Part shown: positions 1 through 8,146 of the stretch, one piece after another
Position numbering within the stretch: position 1 is the stretch's first letter
Layout of the letters: the number at the start of each line of letters is the position of its first letter
Assembly: GCA_963798455.1 (NCBI GenBank)
Contig: CAWCTD010000003.1
Location: 2,728,001-2,792,000, forward strand
Length of the DNA: 64,000 bases
Source: CAWCTD01 sp963798455
Lineage (GTDB): Bacteria; Acidobacteriota; Terriglobia; Bryobacterales; Bryobacteraceae
Direction of reading: 5' to 3'
Position numbers and translations under genes: made by a program
Notes under the pieces: generated by a model
Told to the model about the DNA's origin: nothing
The model's database searches: none
What the model saw: the letters and a program-made list of their open reading frames with translations, nothing else

Positions 1-22
1 TCCGGCGTATACTAGTTCAGTC

Positions 23-1384
23 GTGAAACGTCTGGCACGAGTCGTATGGTCGGAAGGCATGCACCTGGGGCCGCACCACTTCCAGGCGCAGGCCCGGTAC
101 TTCGAGGACGCCATCCAGTTCGCCGCGTCCTCGCTTTGGTATGCCGGCTACGGCCTGGCGTCCTGCGAGCTGGACGCCGAGGCCATGCACAACGGGACGC
201 TCTCCCTCATCCGCGCGCGTGGTCTCATGCCCGACGGGCTGACGTTCGAAATGCCCGACTGCGACCCGTTGCCCGCTCCCCGCAACATCTCCGAGCTTTT
301 CCCTCCGCTGGCCGACAAGCTCACGGTACACCTCGGGATACCCGCCTACCGCCCCAACGCAGTCAACTGCCTGCCTCCAGGAGCCGCGGCGGATCTCCGC
401 AGCAGGTACTCGTCCGAAACTCAGCAGGTGCCCGACGAGAACACAGGCCGTGACGAGAAGCCGGTTTTCTTTGGCCGGAAGAACCTCTGCTTCCACTTAG
501 AAAATGAAGTCGCCGAGGATCTGGTCACTCTCCCGCTCGCCAGGGTGAAGCGCAGCGGCGCCGGTCATTTCGCCTACGACCCGGACTTCATCCCGCCGTG
601 TTTGCAGATTACCGCCAGTGAACGGCTCATGGGGATGCTTCGGAGGCTGATCGATATCCTGGGCGAGAAGAGCGAGGCGTTCCGCCGCACCCCCGCCAGG
701 GGCGGTGAGATGGCTACCGGTTTTTCCCAGCAGGAAGTCGCCAGCTTCTGGTTCCTGCACTGCGTGAACTCCAGCCTGGCGCGGCTCAGAAACCTCTGCC
801 TGGCCAAGCGCGGCCACCCCGAGGAGGCGTTCGTGGAACTCTCCCGCCTGGCCGGGGCGCTGTGCACTTTCGGGCTCGATTCTCACCCCGCAAGTCTTCC
901 CCTGTACGATCACCAGCGGCTCGAGGAGTGCTTCGGCGACCTGGACCGCCACATCCGCTTTCATCTGGAAAGCATCATCCCGACCAATTGCATCACGATT
1001 CCCCTCAGGGCGGCCGGCGACTTTTTTTTCGAGGGCGAAGTCGCCGACCAGAGGTGCCTGGGCCGCGCCCGGTGGATTTTGTCGATTCGATCCCGGATGG
1101 GAGAGGCGGACCTGATCCGGCTCACCCCGCAGTTGGTGAAGGTCTGCTCGAAGGAGTTCACTCCGAAGCTGGTCCAGCGGGCGCTGCCGGGCATGCCGAT
1201 GACGCACCTGCCGGCTCCACCATCGGCCGTAGCCCCCAAGGTCGAATGGCAGTACTTTGGCTTGAGCCGGTCGGGGCCCTGCTGGGACCACATCGTGAAG
1301 ACCAGGGAAGTCGGGGTCTATGTGCCCGGCGAGTTCCCGGAAGCCGAAATCGGACTACACATCATTCTGGAGTCACAGGAATAG
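23..1384 (+). CDS. tssK: Type VI secretion baseplate subunit TssK
   Basis: TssK (ImpJ/VasE) is the trimeric baseplate adaptor that links the T6SS baseplate to the TssL/TssM membrane complex. The 453-residue protein opens with the family signature W-x-EGMxLxPHHFQ (here WSEGMHLGPHHFQAQ, residues 9-23), and its length is normal for TssK. It starts at a GTG only 22 bases into the window, so any upstream T6SS genes are not visible. It stops 4 bases before tssL and is clearly co-transcribed with tssL, tssM and the kinase. Family assignment is confident; the exact start is less so because the upstream region is cut. Confidence 0.93.
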   Translation: MKRLARVVWSEGMHLGPHHFQAQARYFEDAIQFAASSLWYAGYGLASCELDAEAMHNGTLSLIRARGLMPDGLTFEMPDCDPLPAPRNISELFPPLADKLTVHLGIPAYRPNAVNCLPPGAAADLRSRYSSETQQVPDENTGRDEKPVFFGRKNLCFHLENEVAEDLVTLPLARVKRSGAGHFAYDPDFIPPCLQITASERLMGMLRRLIDILGEKSEAFRRTPARGGEMATGFSQQEVASFWFLHCVNSSLARLRNLCLAKRGHPEEAFVELSRLAGALCTFGLDSHPASLPLYDHQRLEECFGDLDRHIRFHLESIIPTNCITIPLRAAGDFFFEGEVADQRCLGRARWILSIRSRMGEADLIRLTPQLVKVCSKEFTPKLVQRALPGMPMTHLPAPPSAVAPKVEWQYFGLSRSGPCWDHIVKTREVGVYVPGEFPEAEIGLHIILESQE

Positions 1385-1388
1385 GGCC

Positions 1389-2081
1389 ATGACCGCACGA
1401 GTGGAGAACCTCGCGTTGATCTTTCAGGAGGCGATGACGGCCATTGTGCGCCTCCGTTCGAACCGCCAGCCGGTCACCGATGCCGACGTTTTTCGGAACC
1501 AGATGCGGCAATTGCTGAGCATGGCGGACCAAGAGGCCCGGAACCGGGGCTACAGCGCCGAGGACGCGCGGCTGGCGTCGTTCGCGGTCGTGGCGTTTTT
1601 GGATGAATCCGTGCTCAACCTCCAGATCCCCGTGTTTGCCGGGTGGCCCCGAAAACCGCTCCAAGAAGAGATGTTCGGCGGCCACGTCGCGGGCGAAATC
1701 TTCTTTCAGAGCCTGCAACGGTTGCTGGAGCGGAGCGAGTCGGCGCAGCTCGCCGATGTGCTGGAGGTGTTCCACCTGTGCGTGTTGCTCGGCTACCGAG
1801 GCAAGTACGGATCCGGGGGGCAGGCCGAGCTGAAGTCGCTGATGGACGCTGTCGCTCAGAAGATCCGGCGCATTCGCGGGGACACCGGCGTCCTCTCGCC
1901 GGATTGGGCGCCACCCTCCGGGGTGGTGTCCGCCGCCGCGGCCGATCCTTGGTTCCGCCCATTGTGGATCGCGGCCTCGGCCTGCCTGGTCCTGGCGCTC
2001 TTGTTGTTCGCCGTCTTCCGTCTGTCGCTCGGCTCGGGAGTATCCGACCTCCAGACGGTTGTGGCTGAAACCCGAAGATAA
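1389..2081 (+). CDS. tssL: Type VI secretion protein TssL (DotU family)
   Basis: TssL is the inner-membrane partner of TssM in the T6SS membrane complex. The ATG at 1389 is 4 bases after the tssK stop and gives 230 residues, as expected for DotU-like TssL without a peptidoglycan-binding extension. The cytoplasmic helical domain includes the family-typical FAVVAFLDESVLN stretch (about residues 61-73) and the LLGYRGKYG motif (about 136-144). A single C-terminal membrane segment lies around residues 197-215. A longer reading frame extends upstream inside tssK, but the ATG after the tssK stop fits the family start. It is followed after 9 bases by tssM. Confidence 0.93.
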   Translation: MTARVENLALIFQEAMTAIVRLRSNRQPVTDADVFRNQMRQLLSMADQEARNRGYSAEDARLASFAVVAFLDESVLNLQIPVFAGWPRKPLQEEMFGGHVAGEIFFQSLQRLLERSESAQLADVLEVFHLCVLLGYRGKYGSGGQAELKSLMDAVAQKIRRIRGDTGVLSPDWAPPSGVVSAAAADPWFRPLWIAASACLVLALLLFAVFRLSLGSGVSDLQTVVAETRR

Positions 2082-2090
2082 GGTGCCCCG

Positions 2091-5000
2091 ATGAACGTTT
2101 ACGCGATCGTCTGCTCCGCGCTTGCTGTCTACCTGGTTCTGGTCTATTTTCTGGGTACGCTTCTTGGTCTGAAGGGCGGCGATCTCTGGACCCTGCGCGG
2201 CGGCCTTGCGTTGATCGGACTGATCGCCGCCGGCGCGTACGTTTGGTATCTCCTGAAGGGCCTCAGGGCGCGCGCGCCTGCCCGGGGCGCGCAGGAAGCG
2301 GACTCGGGCCAGCCATCGGGGGAAGTTGACTTGTTGCTGCGCGAGGCCGAGTCGCGCCTGTCCTCTTCGGAACTAGGCCGCAAGGCGACGCTGGCAAGCC
2401 TGCCGGTGATCCTGTTCCTGGGGAAAGAGGGGTCGGCCAAGACATCCTCCATCGTCCACTCCGGCCTTGACCCTGAACTTCTAGCGGGCCACGTTTTTCA
2501 GGAGAATCTTGTGGCTCCCACGCGGACGGCGAACCTGTGGTACACACGCCGCGCGGTTGTGGCGGAAGCAGGCGGCAGGCTGCCGCAGGACGGCGGGTCC
2601 TGGGGCCGGTTGTTGCGGAAGCTGCGGCCCGGCACGCTCGCTCCGCTGTTCGGGCGGGGTGCGCAGGCGCCCCGCGCAGCGGTGGTGTGCCTTTCCTGCG
2701 ACGAGTTCCTGCAGTCCGGAGCGACGGAGATGGTCTTGTCGGCCGCGCGATACTTGCGCGGGTGCCTGGAACAGGCCGCCAAGATCTTCGGTTCGCGGCT
2801 GCCCGTGTATGTAGTATTCACCAAGGCGGATCGGATCCCGTTCTTCGCCGATTATGTCCGCAACCTCGGCAGCGAGGAGGCCGGGCAGGTGGCCGGCGCC
2901 ACGCTCGAAGTCCTGGATGCCCAGACCGAGGGCGTCTACGCGGAGCGCGAAACCCAGCGGCTGACCGAAGCCTTCAACGGCCTGTTCTATTCGCTGTGCG
3001 ACCGGCGGCCCGATTTTCTGGCGCGTGAACACGATCCGGGCACGCTTCCGGGCGTCTACGAGTTTCCTCGCGAGCTGCGGAAGCTGCGCCCCGGCGTGGT
3101 GCAATTCCTGGTGGAGCTTTGCCGGCCCAGCCAGCTTCAGGCCGGCCCGTTCTTGAGGGGCTTCTATTTCTCCGGCGTGCGCGCGGTCGTGACGCAGGAG
3201 CTTGCAACGCCGGCTCCCCAGCCTGCTGCCCGCGGCGCTTCCGTGCGCGACGCCACGTCGGTCTTCGGCGTCGGCGCCATGGGGCAGCCCGAGGCGCCCC
3301 GCGCGATGGTCACGCGCAAAGTGCCGCAGTGGCTCTTCCTCTCCCACCTGTTCAACGACGTCCTGTTCGCCGACACCGTGGTCGCAGGCTCGGGCGGCGC
3401 CGGCGCCAGGGCCGGCTTTCTCAGGCGCGTCCTGCTCGGGGCGGCGGCCTGCCTCGCGCTTTTCTACGCGATTGCCCTGATCGTCTCCTACTCCGGCAAC
3501 AGGGGGCTTGAAAACAACGCCTTAACGGCGGTGCGGGCCATCGGATCGGTGCAAGCCACGGCCTTCGAGACTCCGCCGCTCGAAACCCTCACCCGTCTGG
3601 AGTCCCTCCGCCAGGCGCTCGAAACCCTGACCCGGTACCAGCAGGAAGGCGCGCCGCTGCGGCTCCGCTGGGGGCTCTATGCGGGCGAAGATCTGTACCC
3701 GGCCGTGCGCCAGGCTTACTACAGCCGCTTCTACCGTCTGCTGTTCGGCGCCACGCAACTGGACTTGATCGAGAGCTTGCGGCGGCTGCCGGCGACGCCC
3801 GCCCCCACCGACGAGTACGGTCCGGCGTACGACGCGCTCAAGGCTTATCTGATCACCACGACGAATCACGACAAGAGCACGCGGATGTTCCTCTCGCCGG
3901 TCCTGATGCGGCACTGGCTGGAGGGGAAGAACGTGGATCCCGAACGGATGGAGCTGGCGCGAAAGCAGTTCGACTTCTACAGCGAAGATCTGAAGCTATC
4001 GAACCCGTTCTCCTCGGAACGCGACAGCTTTGTCGTGGATCGTGGCCGCCGCTACCTGTCGCAGTTCGCCGGGGTCGAGCGGGTCTATCAGTTCATGCTG
4101 GCGGAGGCTTCCCGGCAGAATCCCGGCGTGAATTTCAACCGGCAGTTCCCGGGTTCGGCGCAGGTCGTGATCAACACGAAGGAGATTCCCGGTGCGTTCA
4201 CCAAGGGCGGCTGGGACTTCATGCAGAAGTCCATTCCGAACGCCGACCGCTTCTTCGCCGGTGAGCAGTGGGTGCTTGGCGACCAGGGAGCCTCCGGGAT
4301 CGATCGCGCGCAGACGGAACGCCAGCTCCAGGACCGCTACACGGCGGACTTCATCGGCCAGTGGCGAGCCTTCCTGCAAGCCACGACGGTCGTGCGCTAT
4401 GCCAACCTCAGGGACGCCGCCGGCAAGCTGACTGTTCTCTCGGGCAACCAGTCGCCGTTGCTCGCCGTGCTCTGGCTCGCTTCCCAAAACACCGCGGTGG
4501 CCTCGGAGCCGGTTAAGAGCGCCTTCCAGCCGGTCCAGTCGGTGGTGAGCCCCGACAGCAAGGACCGGTACATCGGCCCATCCAACACGAACTATATGAA
4601 CGCGCTGGTGAGCCTGCAAGCGGCCGTCGAGCAGGCGTCGGGAGGGACCAGCGGCCCGAATGATCCCCTGCTGGGGCAGATCAATTCGCAGGCCACCAAC
4701 GCCAAGATCGTCACCAGGCAGATGGCGCAGGGCTTCCGCATCGATCCCGAGGGCAAAGTGGAGCAGACCACCGAGAAGCTCATGGAGGACCCGATTCTCC
4801 AGGTGGAATCGCTCATCCGGTCCATGGGCCCTGGCGAGCTGAACGCCAAGGGCGCTGGGCTCTGCGCCGTTTTCAAGCAGTTGATGAACAAGTACCCGTT
4901 CCAGGCGAACGCCACGCAGCAGGCCACCCTCCAGGAGGTTAACGCTGTTTTCCAGCCGGGACAGGGGGCTCTGTGGACCTTCTATGATGGCAGCCTGCGC

Positions 5001-5567
5001 AACTATCTGGTAAAGCAGGGTTCGCAATACGCGCCCAATCCCAGCGGCGGAATCGCCTTGAATTCCGGTTTTGTCGCCTTCTTCAACCGGGCCGCGGCCT
5101 TCTCGGATGCGGTGTATCCGGGAGGCTCTCCCGCGCCGCATCTTTCGTATACCTTGCGGGCCTCCGCCCCTCAGGGCGTCCAAAGCCTGACGCTCACGAT
5201 CGACCGGCAGTCGCTCACCGTCAGCCGCGGGAAGCAGATCTCAATGAACTTCGTTTGGACCGGCGGCGCCCCGCAGGAAGTCAAGCTGACCGGCAAGTTT
5301 GGCGGCGGCCCTGACCTGGCCTTCGCGTCCTACGAGGGGCTGTGGGCGGTCTTCGAGTTCTTTGGCGACGCCGACCGCTGGCAGACCACTGGCAACGTGC
5401 ACCGGCTCGACTGGGTGCTGAGACAGGGCCGAGCTGCCAAGCCGCTGACGCTTCCCGACGGCAGCCCGCTCACCGTCTCCTTCGATTTGGAGATGCCGGG
5501 CGCCGCGCCGGTCTTCCAGAAGGGATTCCTCTCGGGCATGGGCTGCGTGGCTCGGGTAGCGCAGTAA
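2091..5567 (+). CDS. tssM: Type VI secretion membrane protein TssM (IcmF)
   Basis: TssM/IcmF is the large inner-membrane and periplasmic component of the T6SS trans-envelope complex. The 1158-residue protein has two N-terminal membrane segments (about residues 3-22 and 33-52) and a cytoplasmic P-loop near residues 110-118 (GKEGSAKTS, with Ala where most Walker A motifs have the last Gly). A guanine-specificity-like TKAD follows near residue 245, a third membrane segment lies at about 445-465, and a long periplasmic region ends in the TssM C-terminal beta domain. Its TAA stop overlaps the ATG of the next gene (TAATG), implying translational coupling with the kinase. Confidence 0.94.
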   Translation: MNVYAIVCSALAVYLVLVYFLGTLLGLKGGDLWTLRGGLALIGLIAAGAYVWYLLKGLRARAPARGAQEADSGQPSGEVDLLLREAESRLSSSELGRKATLASLPVILFLGKEGSAKTSSIVHSGLDPELLAGHVFQENLVAPTRTANLWYTRRAVVAEAGGRLPQDGGSWGRLLRKLRPGTLAPLFGRGAQAPRAAVVCLSCDEFLQSGATEMVLSAARYLRGCLEQAAKIFGSRLPVYVVFTKADRIPFFADYVRNLGSEEAGQVAGATLEVLDAQTEGVYAERETQRLTEAFNGLFYSLCDRRPDFLAREHDPGTLPGVYEFPRELRKLRPGVVQFLVELCRPSQLQAGPFLRGFYFSGVRAVVTQELATPAPQPAARGASVRDATSVFGVGAMGQPEAPRAMVTRKVPQWLFLSHLFNDVLFADTVVAGSGGAGARAGFLRRVLLGAAACLALFYAIALIVSYSGNRGLENNALTAVRAIGSVQATAFETPPLETLTRLESLRQALETLTRYQQEGAPLRLRWGLYAGEDLYPAVRQAYYSRFYRLLFGATQLDLIESLRRLPATPAPTDEYGPAYDALKAYLITTTNHDKSTRMFLSPVLMRHWLEGKNVDPERMELARKQFDFYSEDLKLSNPFSSERDSFVVDRGRRYLSQFAGVERVYQFMLAEASRQNPGVNFNRQFPGSAQVVINTKEIPGAFTKGGWDFMQKSIPNADRFFAGEQWVLGDQGASGIDRAQTERQLQDRYTADFIGQWRAFLQATTVVRYANLRDAAGKLTVLSGNQSPLLAVLWLASQNTAVASEPVKSAFQPVQSVVSPDSKDRYIGPSNTNYMNALVSLQAAVEQASGGTSGPNDPLLGQINSQATNAKIVTRQMAQGFRIDPEGKVEQTTEKLMEDPILQVESLIRSMGPGELNAKGAGLCAVFKQLMNKYPFQANATQQATLQEVNAVFQPGQGALWTFYDGSLRNYLVKQGSQYAPNPSGGIALNSGFVAFFNRAAAFSDAVYPGGSPAPHLSYTLRASAPQGVQSLTLTIDRQSLTVSRGKQISMNFVWTGGAPQEVKLTGKFGGGPDLAFASYEGLWAVFEFFGDADRWQTTGNVHRLDWVLRQGRAAKPLTLPDGSPLTVSFDLEMPGAAPVFQKGFLSGMGCVARVAQ

Positions 5568-7138
5568 TGGAAGATCCCAAACGCATTGGCAAGTATGAAC
5601 TGGAGGAGTTTCTCGGCGGCGGCATGTCGCACGTCTACAAGGCGCGCGATACGGTCATCAGCCGCACCGTGGCGGTGAAAATCCTCACCCCGGCTGCGTC
5701 CTCGGACACGGAATCGAAGGCCCGCTTCTTGCGGGAGGCCCAGGTGGCCGGCGGTCTCGCTCACGAGAACGTCATGAGCGTGTATGACTTCGGCGAGGAG
5801 CAGGGCCGCCCCTTCATGGTCATGGAATTTCTGCGGGGCGAAGATCTCCGCAGCGCCATGAAGAACGGCCGCACCGGGGACCTGTCGAACCGGCTGCGCA
5901 TCGCGCTCCAGGTCGCCAAGGCGCTCGAGTACATTCACTCGCAAAAGATCATTCACCGCGACATCAAGCCGGAGAACATTCAAATCAACGAGACCGGCAC
6001 GGTGAAGCTCATGGACTTCGGCATCGCCAAGACCCACGAGCTGAGCCTTACCAGCCCCGGCATCACCATGGGCACGCCTTACTACATGGCGCCCGAGCAG
6101 GTGACGGGACGCGATGTCACTTACCTGGCCGATGTCTACTCTTTCGGCATCCTCCTGTTCGAGTTACTAACTGGCGCCAGGCCCATCTCCGGCGACACCG
6201 TGGAGCAGCTCTTCGCCCGCATCCTGCACGAGCAGGTGGACCTCGCGCCGCTGCGCCAGGCAGGCGTCCCGGAGCCGGTCTGCGCCCTGATCGGGAAATG
6301 TGTCGCCAAGAACCCCGCCGACCGTCCTCAGGGCTTCGCCGCCGTGCGCCGCGATCTCGAGCAGGTGTTGGAGCCGCCGGTGGCGCCGGCTCGCAGGTGG
6401 ATGCTTCCAGTGGTGGCCATCCTGGTACTTGCGCTGCTGATGGTTGGCTACTTCTTTCTGCGTCCGAAGGCTGTGGTGGAGGCTCCACCCAAGAAGGCGG
6501 AACCGAGCGCGGTGCTCTCCACGCCGACGGGCTCGATGGTGCTTGTGGCGGGCAGCTTCTACATCGACCGCACCGAGGTCACGAGTGAAGCTTATGCGAG
6601 CTTCTGCGCCGGGCGTCAGCGCCCGCTGCCTCCGGGCTTTCCGAAGGACCATCCCGACTACCCGGTGGTGAACATCACGATCGTGGATGCGCAGGAGTTC
6701 GCCAAGTGGGCGGGCAAGCGCCTGCCGGGCAAGCAGGAGTGGGAACAGGCTGCTCGTGGGACGGACGGCCGCGCCTATCCTTGGGGCAACGCAAAGGACC
6801 CGTCCCTGGCCAACGTCCTCGACAACACCAGCTTGACCCGCCACGTCCTCATGCCCGTCGATTCCTTCCCGCAGGGAGCCAGCCCCTACGGCGTGCTGCA
6901 AATGGCGGGCAACGCCTGGGAGTTCGTGGATGAGTTGATTACGCCCAGTGCCGGAGCGCTCCAGTCGTTTGCCAAGCTTCTTTCGCCGCCCCCCGCCGCG
7001 GACGAGCCCTGGTACACCATCCACGGCGGCGCGTTCGACATCCCCCTGGTGGAGAACGCCGCCTTCGAATGGAGCGCCGTCCCCGCCCGCTTCCGCGCCC
7101 CCGACATCGGCTTCCGCTGCGCCAAAGACGCGCGGTGA
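5567..7138 (+). CDS. T6SS-linked Ser/Thr kinase with C-terminal FGE-like domain (PpkA-like)
   Basis: A 523-residue membrane kinase. The N-terminal Hanks-type domain (residues about 8-260) shows a Gly-rich loop (GGGMSHVY), VAVK lysine, HRDIKPEN catalytic loop, DFG and MAPEQ, so it should be active. A membrane segment lies at about 277-297. The extracytoplasmic C-terminus (about 325-520) is a formylglycine-generating-enzyme/sulfatase-modifying domain (AGSFYIDRTEVTSEAYASFC, WEQAARGTDGRAYPWGN, and the terminal RFRAPDIGFRCAKD). PpkA-type kinases regulate T6SS assembly post-translationally in other bacteria. The ATG overlaps the tssM stop. The last ~60 bases of the gene recur twice downstream (see repeats). 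The specific T6SS role is inferred from operon position. Confidence 0.88.
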   Translation: MEDPKRIGKYELEEFLGGGMSHVYKARDTVISRTVAVKILTPAASSDTESKARFLREAQVAGGLAHENVMSVYDFGEEQGRPFMVMEFLRGEDLRSAMKNGRTGDLSNRLRIALQVAKALEYIHSQKIIHRDIKPENIQINETGTVKLMDFGIAKTHELSLTSPGITMGTPYYMAPEQVTGRDVTYLADVYSFGILLFELLTGARPISGDTVEQLFARILHEQVDLAPLRQAGVPEPVCALIGKCVAKNPADRPQGFAAVRRDLEQVLEPPVAPARRWMLPVVAILVLALLMVGYFFLRPKAVVEAPPKKAEPSAVLSTPTGSMVLVAGSFYIDRTEVTSEAYASFCAGRQRPLPPGFPKDHPDYPVVNITIVDAQEFAKWAGKRLPGKQEWEQAARGTDGRAYPWGNAKDPSLANVLDNTSLTRHVLMPVDSFPQGASPYGVLQMAGNAWEFVDELITPSAGALQSFAKLLSPPPAADEPWYTIHGGAFDIPLVENAAFEWSAVPARFRAPDIGFRCAKDAR

Positions 7139-7160
7139 GCGATCTCACGCAAAGGCGCAC
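7078..7160. repeat. FGE 3'-tail repeat, copy 1 (in the functional gene)
   Basis: This is the last 61 bases of the kinase/FGE gene plus about 22 bases of its 3' flank (motif TCTCACGCAAAGGCGC). Near-identical sequence recurs at 7690-7743 (coding part only) and 7954-8036 (coding part plus flank). Copies 1 and 3 are offset by a constant 876 bases. Confidence 0.85.
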
Positions 7161-7205
7161 AGCCGCGAAGGCGAAAACCTGTGCGGGTGTTGAGTTTCCT
7201 CTGCG

Positions 7206-7214
7206 TGCTAGACT
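7206..7214 (+). promoter_or_regulatory. Possible extended -10 for hicBA
   Basis: TGCTAGACT (TG-n then a TAGACT hexamer) lies 11 bases before the hicB ATG. No convincing -35 is seen at the usual distance. If used, transcription would start almost at the ATG. Weak evidence. Confidence 0.25.
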
Positions 7215-7224
7215 GCAATTAGCC

Positions 7225-7452
7225 ATGGCCAGGCAATTGAAGATCATCGTCGAGAAGCACCCCGACGGCTACGTTGCCTATCCGCTCGGCCTGAAGGGCG
7301 TCGTTGTGGGCCAGGGAGACACTTGCGAGCAAGCCCTGGCTGATGTGAAATCGGCTATTCAGTTCCACCTGGAAACATTCGGCGCCGAAGCCCTGCCGGA
7401 AGACTCACCTGTCCTGGAGGCATTCATCGCCGAGGCGACAGTGACCGTTTGA
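7225..7452 (+). CDS. hicB: HicB-family antitoxin
   Basis: A 75-residue protein with the HicB partial RNase-H-like fold: a strand pattern KIIVEKHPDGYVAYPLG, then GVVVGQGDTCEQALADVKSAIQFHLE (the GDT..EA..N/K..EA.. motif that defines HicB). HicB binds and neutralises the HicA mRNA interferase, and in many loci it also represses the operon. No separate DNA-binding tail is seen here. Gene order is antitoxin first, and the TGA overlaps the hicA ATG (TGATG). The ATG at 7225 aligns with the usual HicB start. It sits between repeated fragments of the kinase gene tail, suggesting that the module was gained or rearranged there. Confidence 0.85.
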   Translation: MARQLKIIVEKHPDGYVAYPLGLKGVVVGQGDTCEQALADVKSAIQFHLETFGAEALPEDSPVLEAFIAEATVTV

Positions 7453-7688
7453 TGGGGAAGTTCCCGGTGGATGCCCCGAAGGCGCGCGTCGTCCGCTCCT
7501 TCGAGGCGCTGGGCTTTCAGGTCATCCGCGTGGGTGAGCATATTGCGATGAGGCGCGAGCGGGAGACTGGCTCGGACCTCCTCACGATACCCAACCACAG
7601 CACGTTGAAGGGTTCCACCCTGCGTACCATACTTACCCAGGCAGGCATATCTCGGGAGGACTTCTTGCGGGCTTACGAGGAAAGCTGA
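7452..7688 (+). CDS. hicA: HicA-family mRNA interferase toxin
   Basis: A 78-residue HicA-like toxin, predicted to cleave mRNA when unrestrained by HicB. The double-stranded-RNA-binding-like fold is recognisable: helix 1 (ARVVRSFEALGFQVIR), the conserved G-x-H loop with the catalytic His (VGEHIAM), the TIPNHSTLKGSTLRTIL strand and helix, and the final AGISREDFLRAY. The ATG overlaps the hicB stop by one base; a TTG one codon upstream is also possible. Immediately downstream (7690) begins a second copy of the kinase gene tail. Confidence 0.83.
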   Translation: MGKFPVDAPKARVVRSFEALGFQVIRVGEHIAMRRERETGSDLLTIPNHSTLKGSTLRTILTQAGISREDFLRAYEES

Positions 7689-7689
7689 T

Positions 7690-7743
7690 TCCCCGCGGCC
7701 CCCGACATCGGCTTCCGCTGCGCCAAAGACGCCTCCCGCTGAG
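7690..7743. repeat. FGE 3'-tail repeat, copy 2
   Basis: A second copy of the end of an FGE-domain gene. It reads in frame as PAAPDIGFRCAKDASR and then a stop (TGA at 7740-7742). The final residues differ from those of copy 1 (ASR instead of AR), so it may come from a paralogous FGE gene rather than from simple duplication of the neighbour. No start or upstream coding sequence is attached. Confidence 0.75.
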
Positions 7744-7750
7744 CTGCCCG

Positions 7751-7957
7751 TCACGCCGCTCGCACCGTCAACTTCACGCCGACTCTGTCTTGGAGAGCAC
7801 GGAGAATGGCAAAGAAGTTCGCGGCGTTCGGGTTGCCATGTGGTCCCAGCATGCGGTGCAGGCTCTTGCTCGGCTTCCCGACGGCCGCCGCGAGCCCCTC
7901 GAATCCAATCGTGGCGTTGACAAAGTCTCTCAAGACCGCCTTGCCGGCAGCCTCGTC
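7751..7957 (-). pseudogene. 5'-truncated HTH addiction-module antitoxin
   Basis: The minus-strand frame encodes the C-terminal two thirds of a small HTH antitoxin: AGKAVLRDFVNATIGFEGLA, then a GKPSKSLHRMLGPHGNPNAANFFAILRAL helix-turn-helix and a VGVKLTV tail. This resembles HigA-like or 'putative addiction module antidote' proteins, which normally have about 30 further N-terminal residues. Those are absent: homology runs out at about 7955, exactly where copy 3 of the FGE tail repeat begins. A TTG at 7933 could give a 60-residue product, but no partner toxin is visible. I read it as a fragment cut by the repeat junction. Confidence 0.65.
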
Positions 7958-8083
7958 TCCGCCCGCTTCCGCGGCCCCGACATCGGCTTCCGCTGAGCCA
8001 AAGACGCGCGGTGACCGATCTCACGCCAAGGCGCAAAGGCGCCGAAGATCATCGCCGAGAATCACGCCGACGGCCGCCGTTAG
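7954..8083. repeat. FGE 3'-tail repeat, copy 3, with a hicB-start remnant
   Basis: From 7954 to 8036 this matches copy 1 closely, including the non-coding flank, but TGC has become TGA so the frame ends early (PDIGFR then stop). From 8045 it matches the beginning of hicB (AAGATCATCG...CCGACGGC; encoded KIIAENHADGRR then stop), with about 71 bases between the two parts missing relative to copy 1. It is therefore a degraded second copy of the whole kinase-tail/hicB-start junction. Confidence 0.75.
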
Positions 8084-8108
8084 ATCCTGGCCCGCGTTGT
8101 GGTATGCT
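8080..8108 (+). promoter_or_regulatory. Possible sigma-70 promoter of the alpha-galactosidase
   Basis: TTAGAT (8080-8085), 17 bases, then TATGCT (8103-8108) preceded by a TG-n extended -10. It lies about 40 bases before the ATG at 8147. By-eye match only. Confidence 0.3.
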
Positions 8109-8146
8109 CATCCACGCCCGGCGTTCGCAAAGGAGAGGGCACCACC

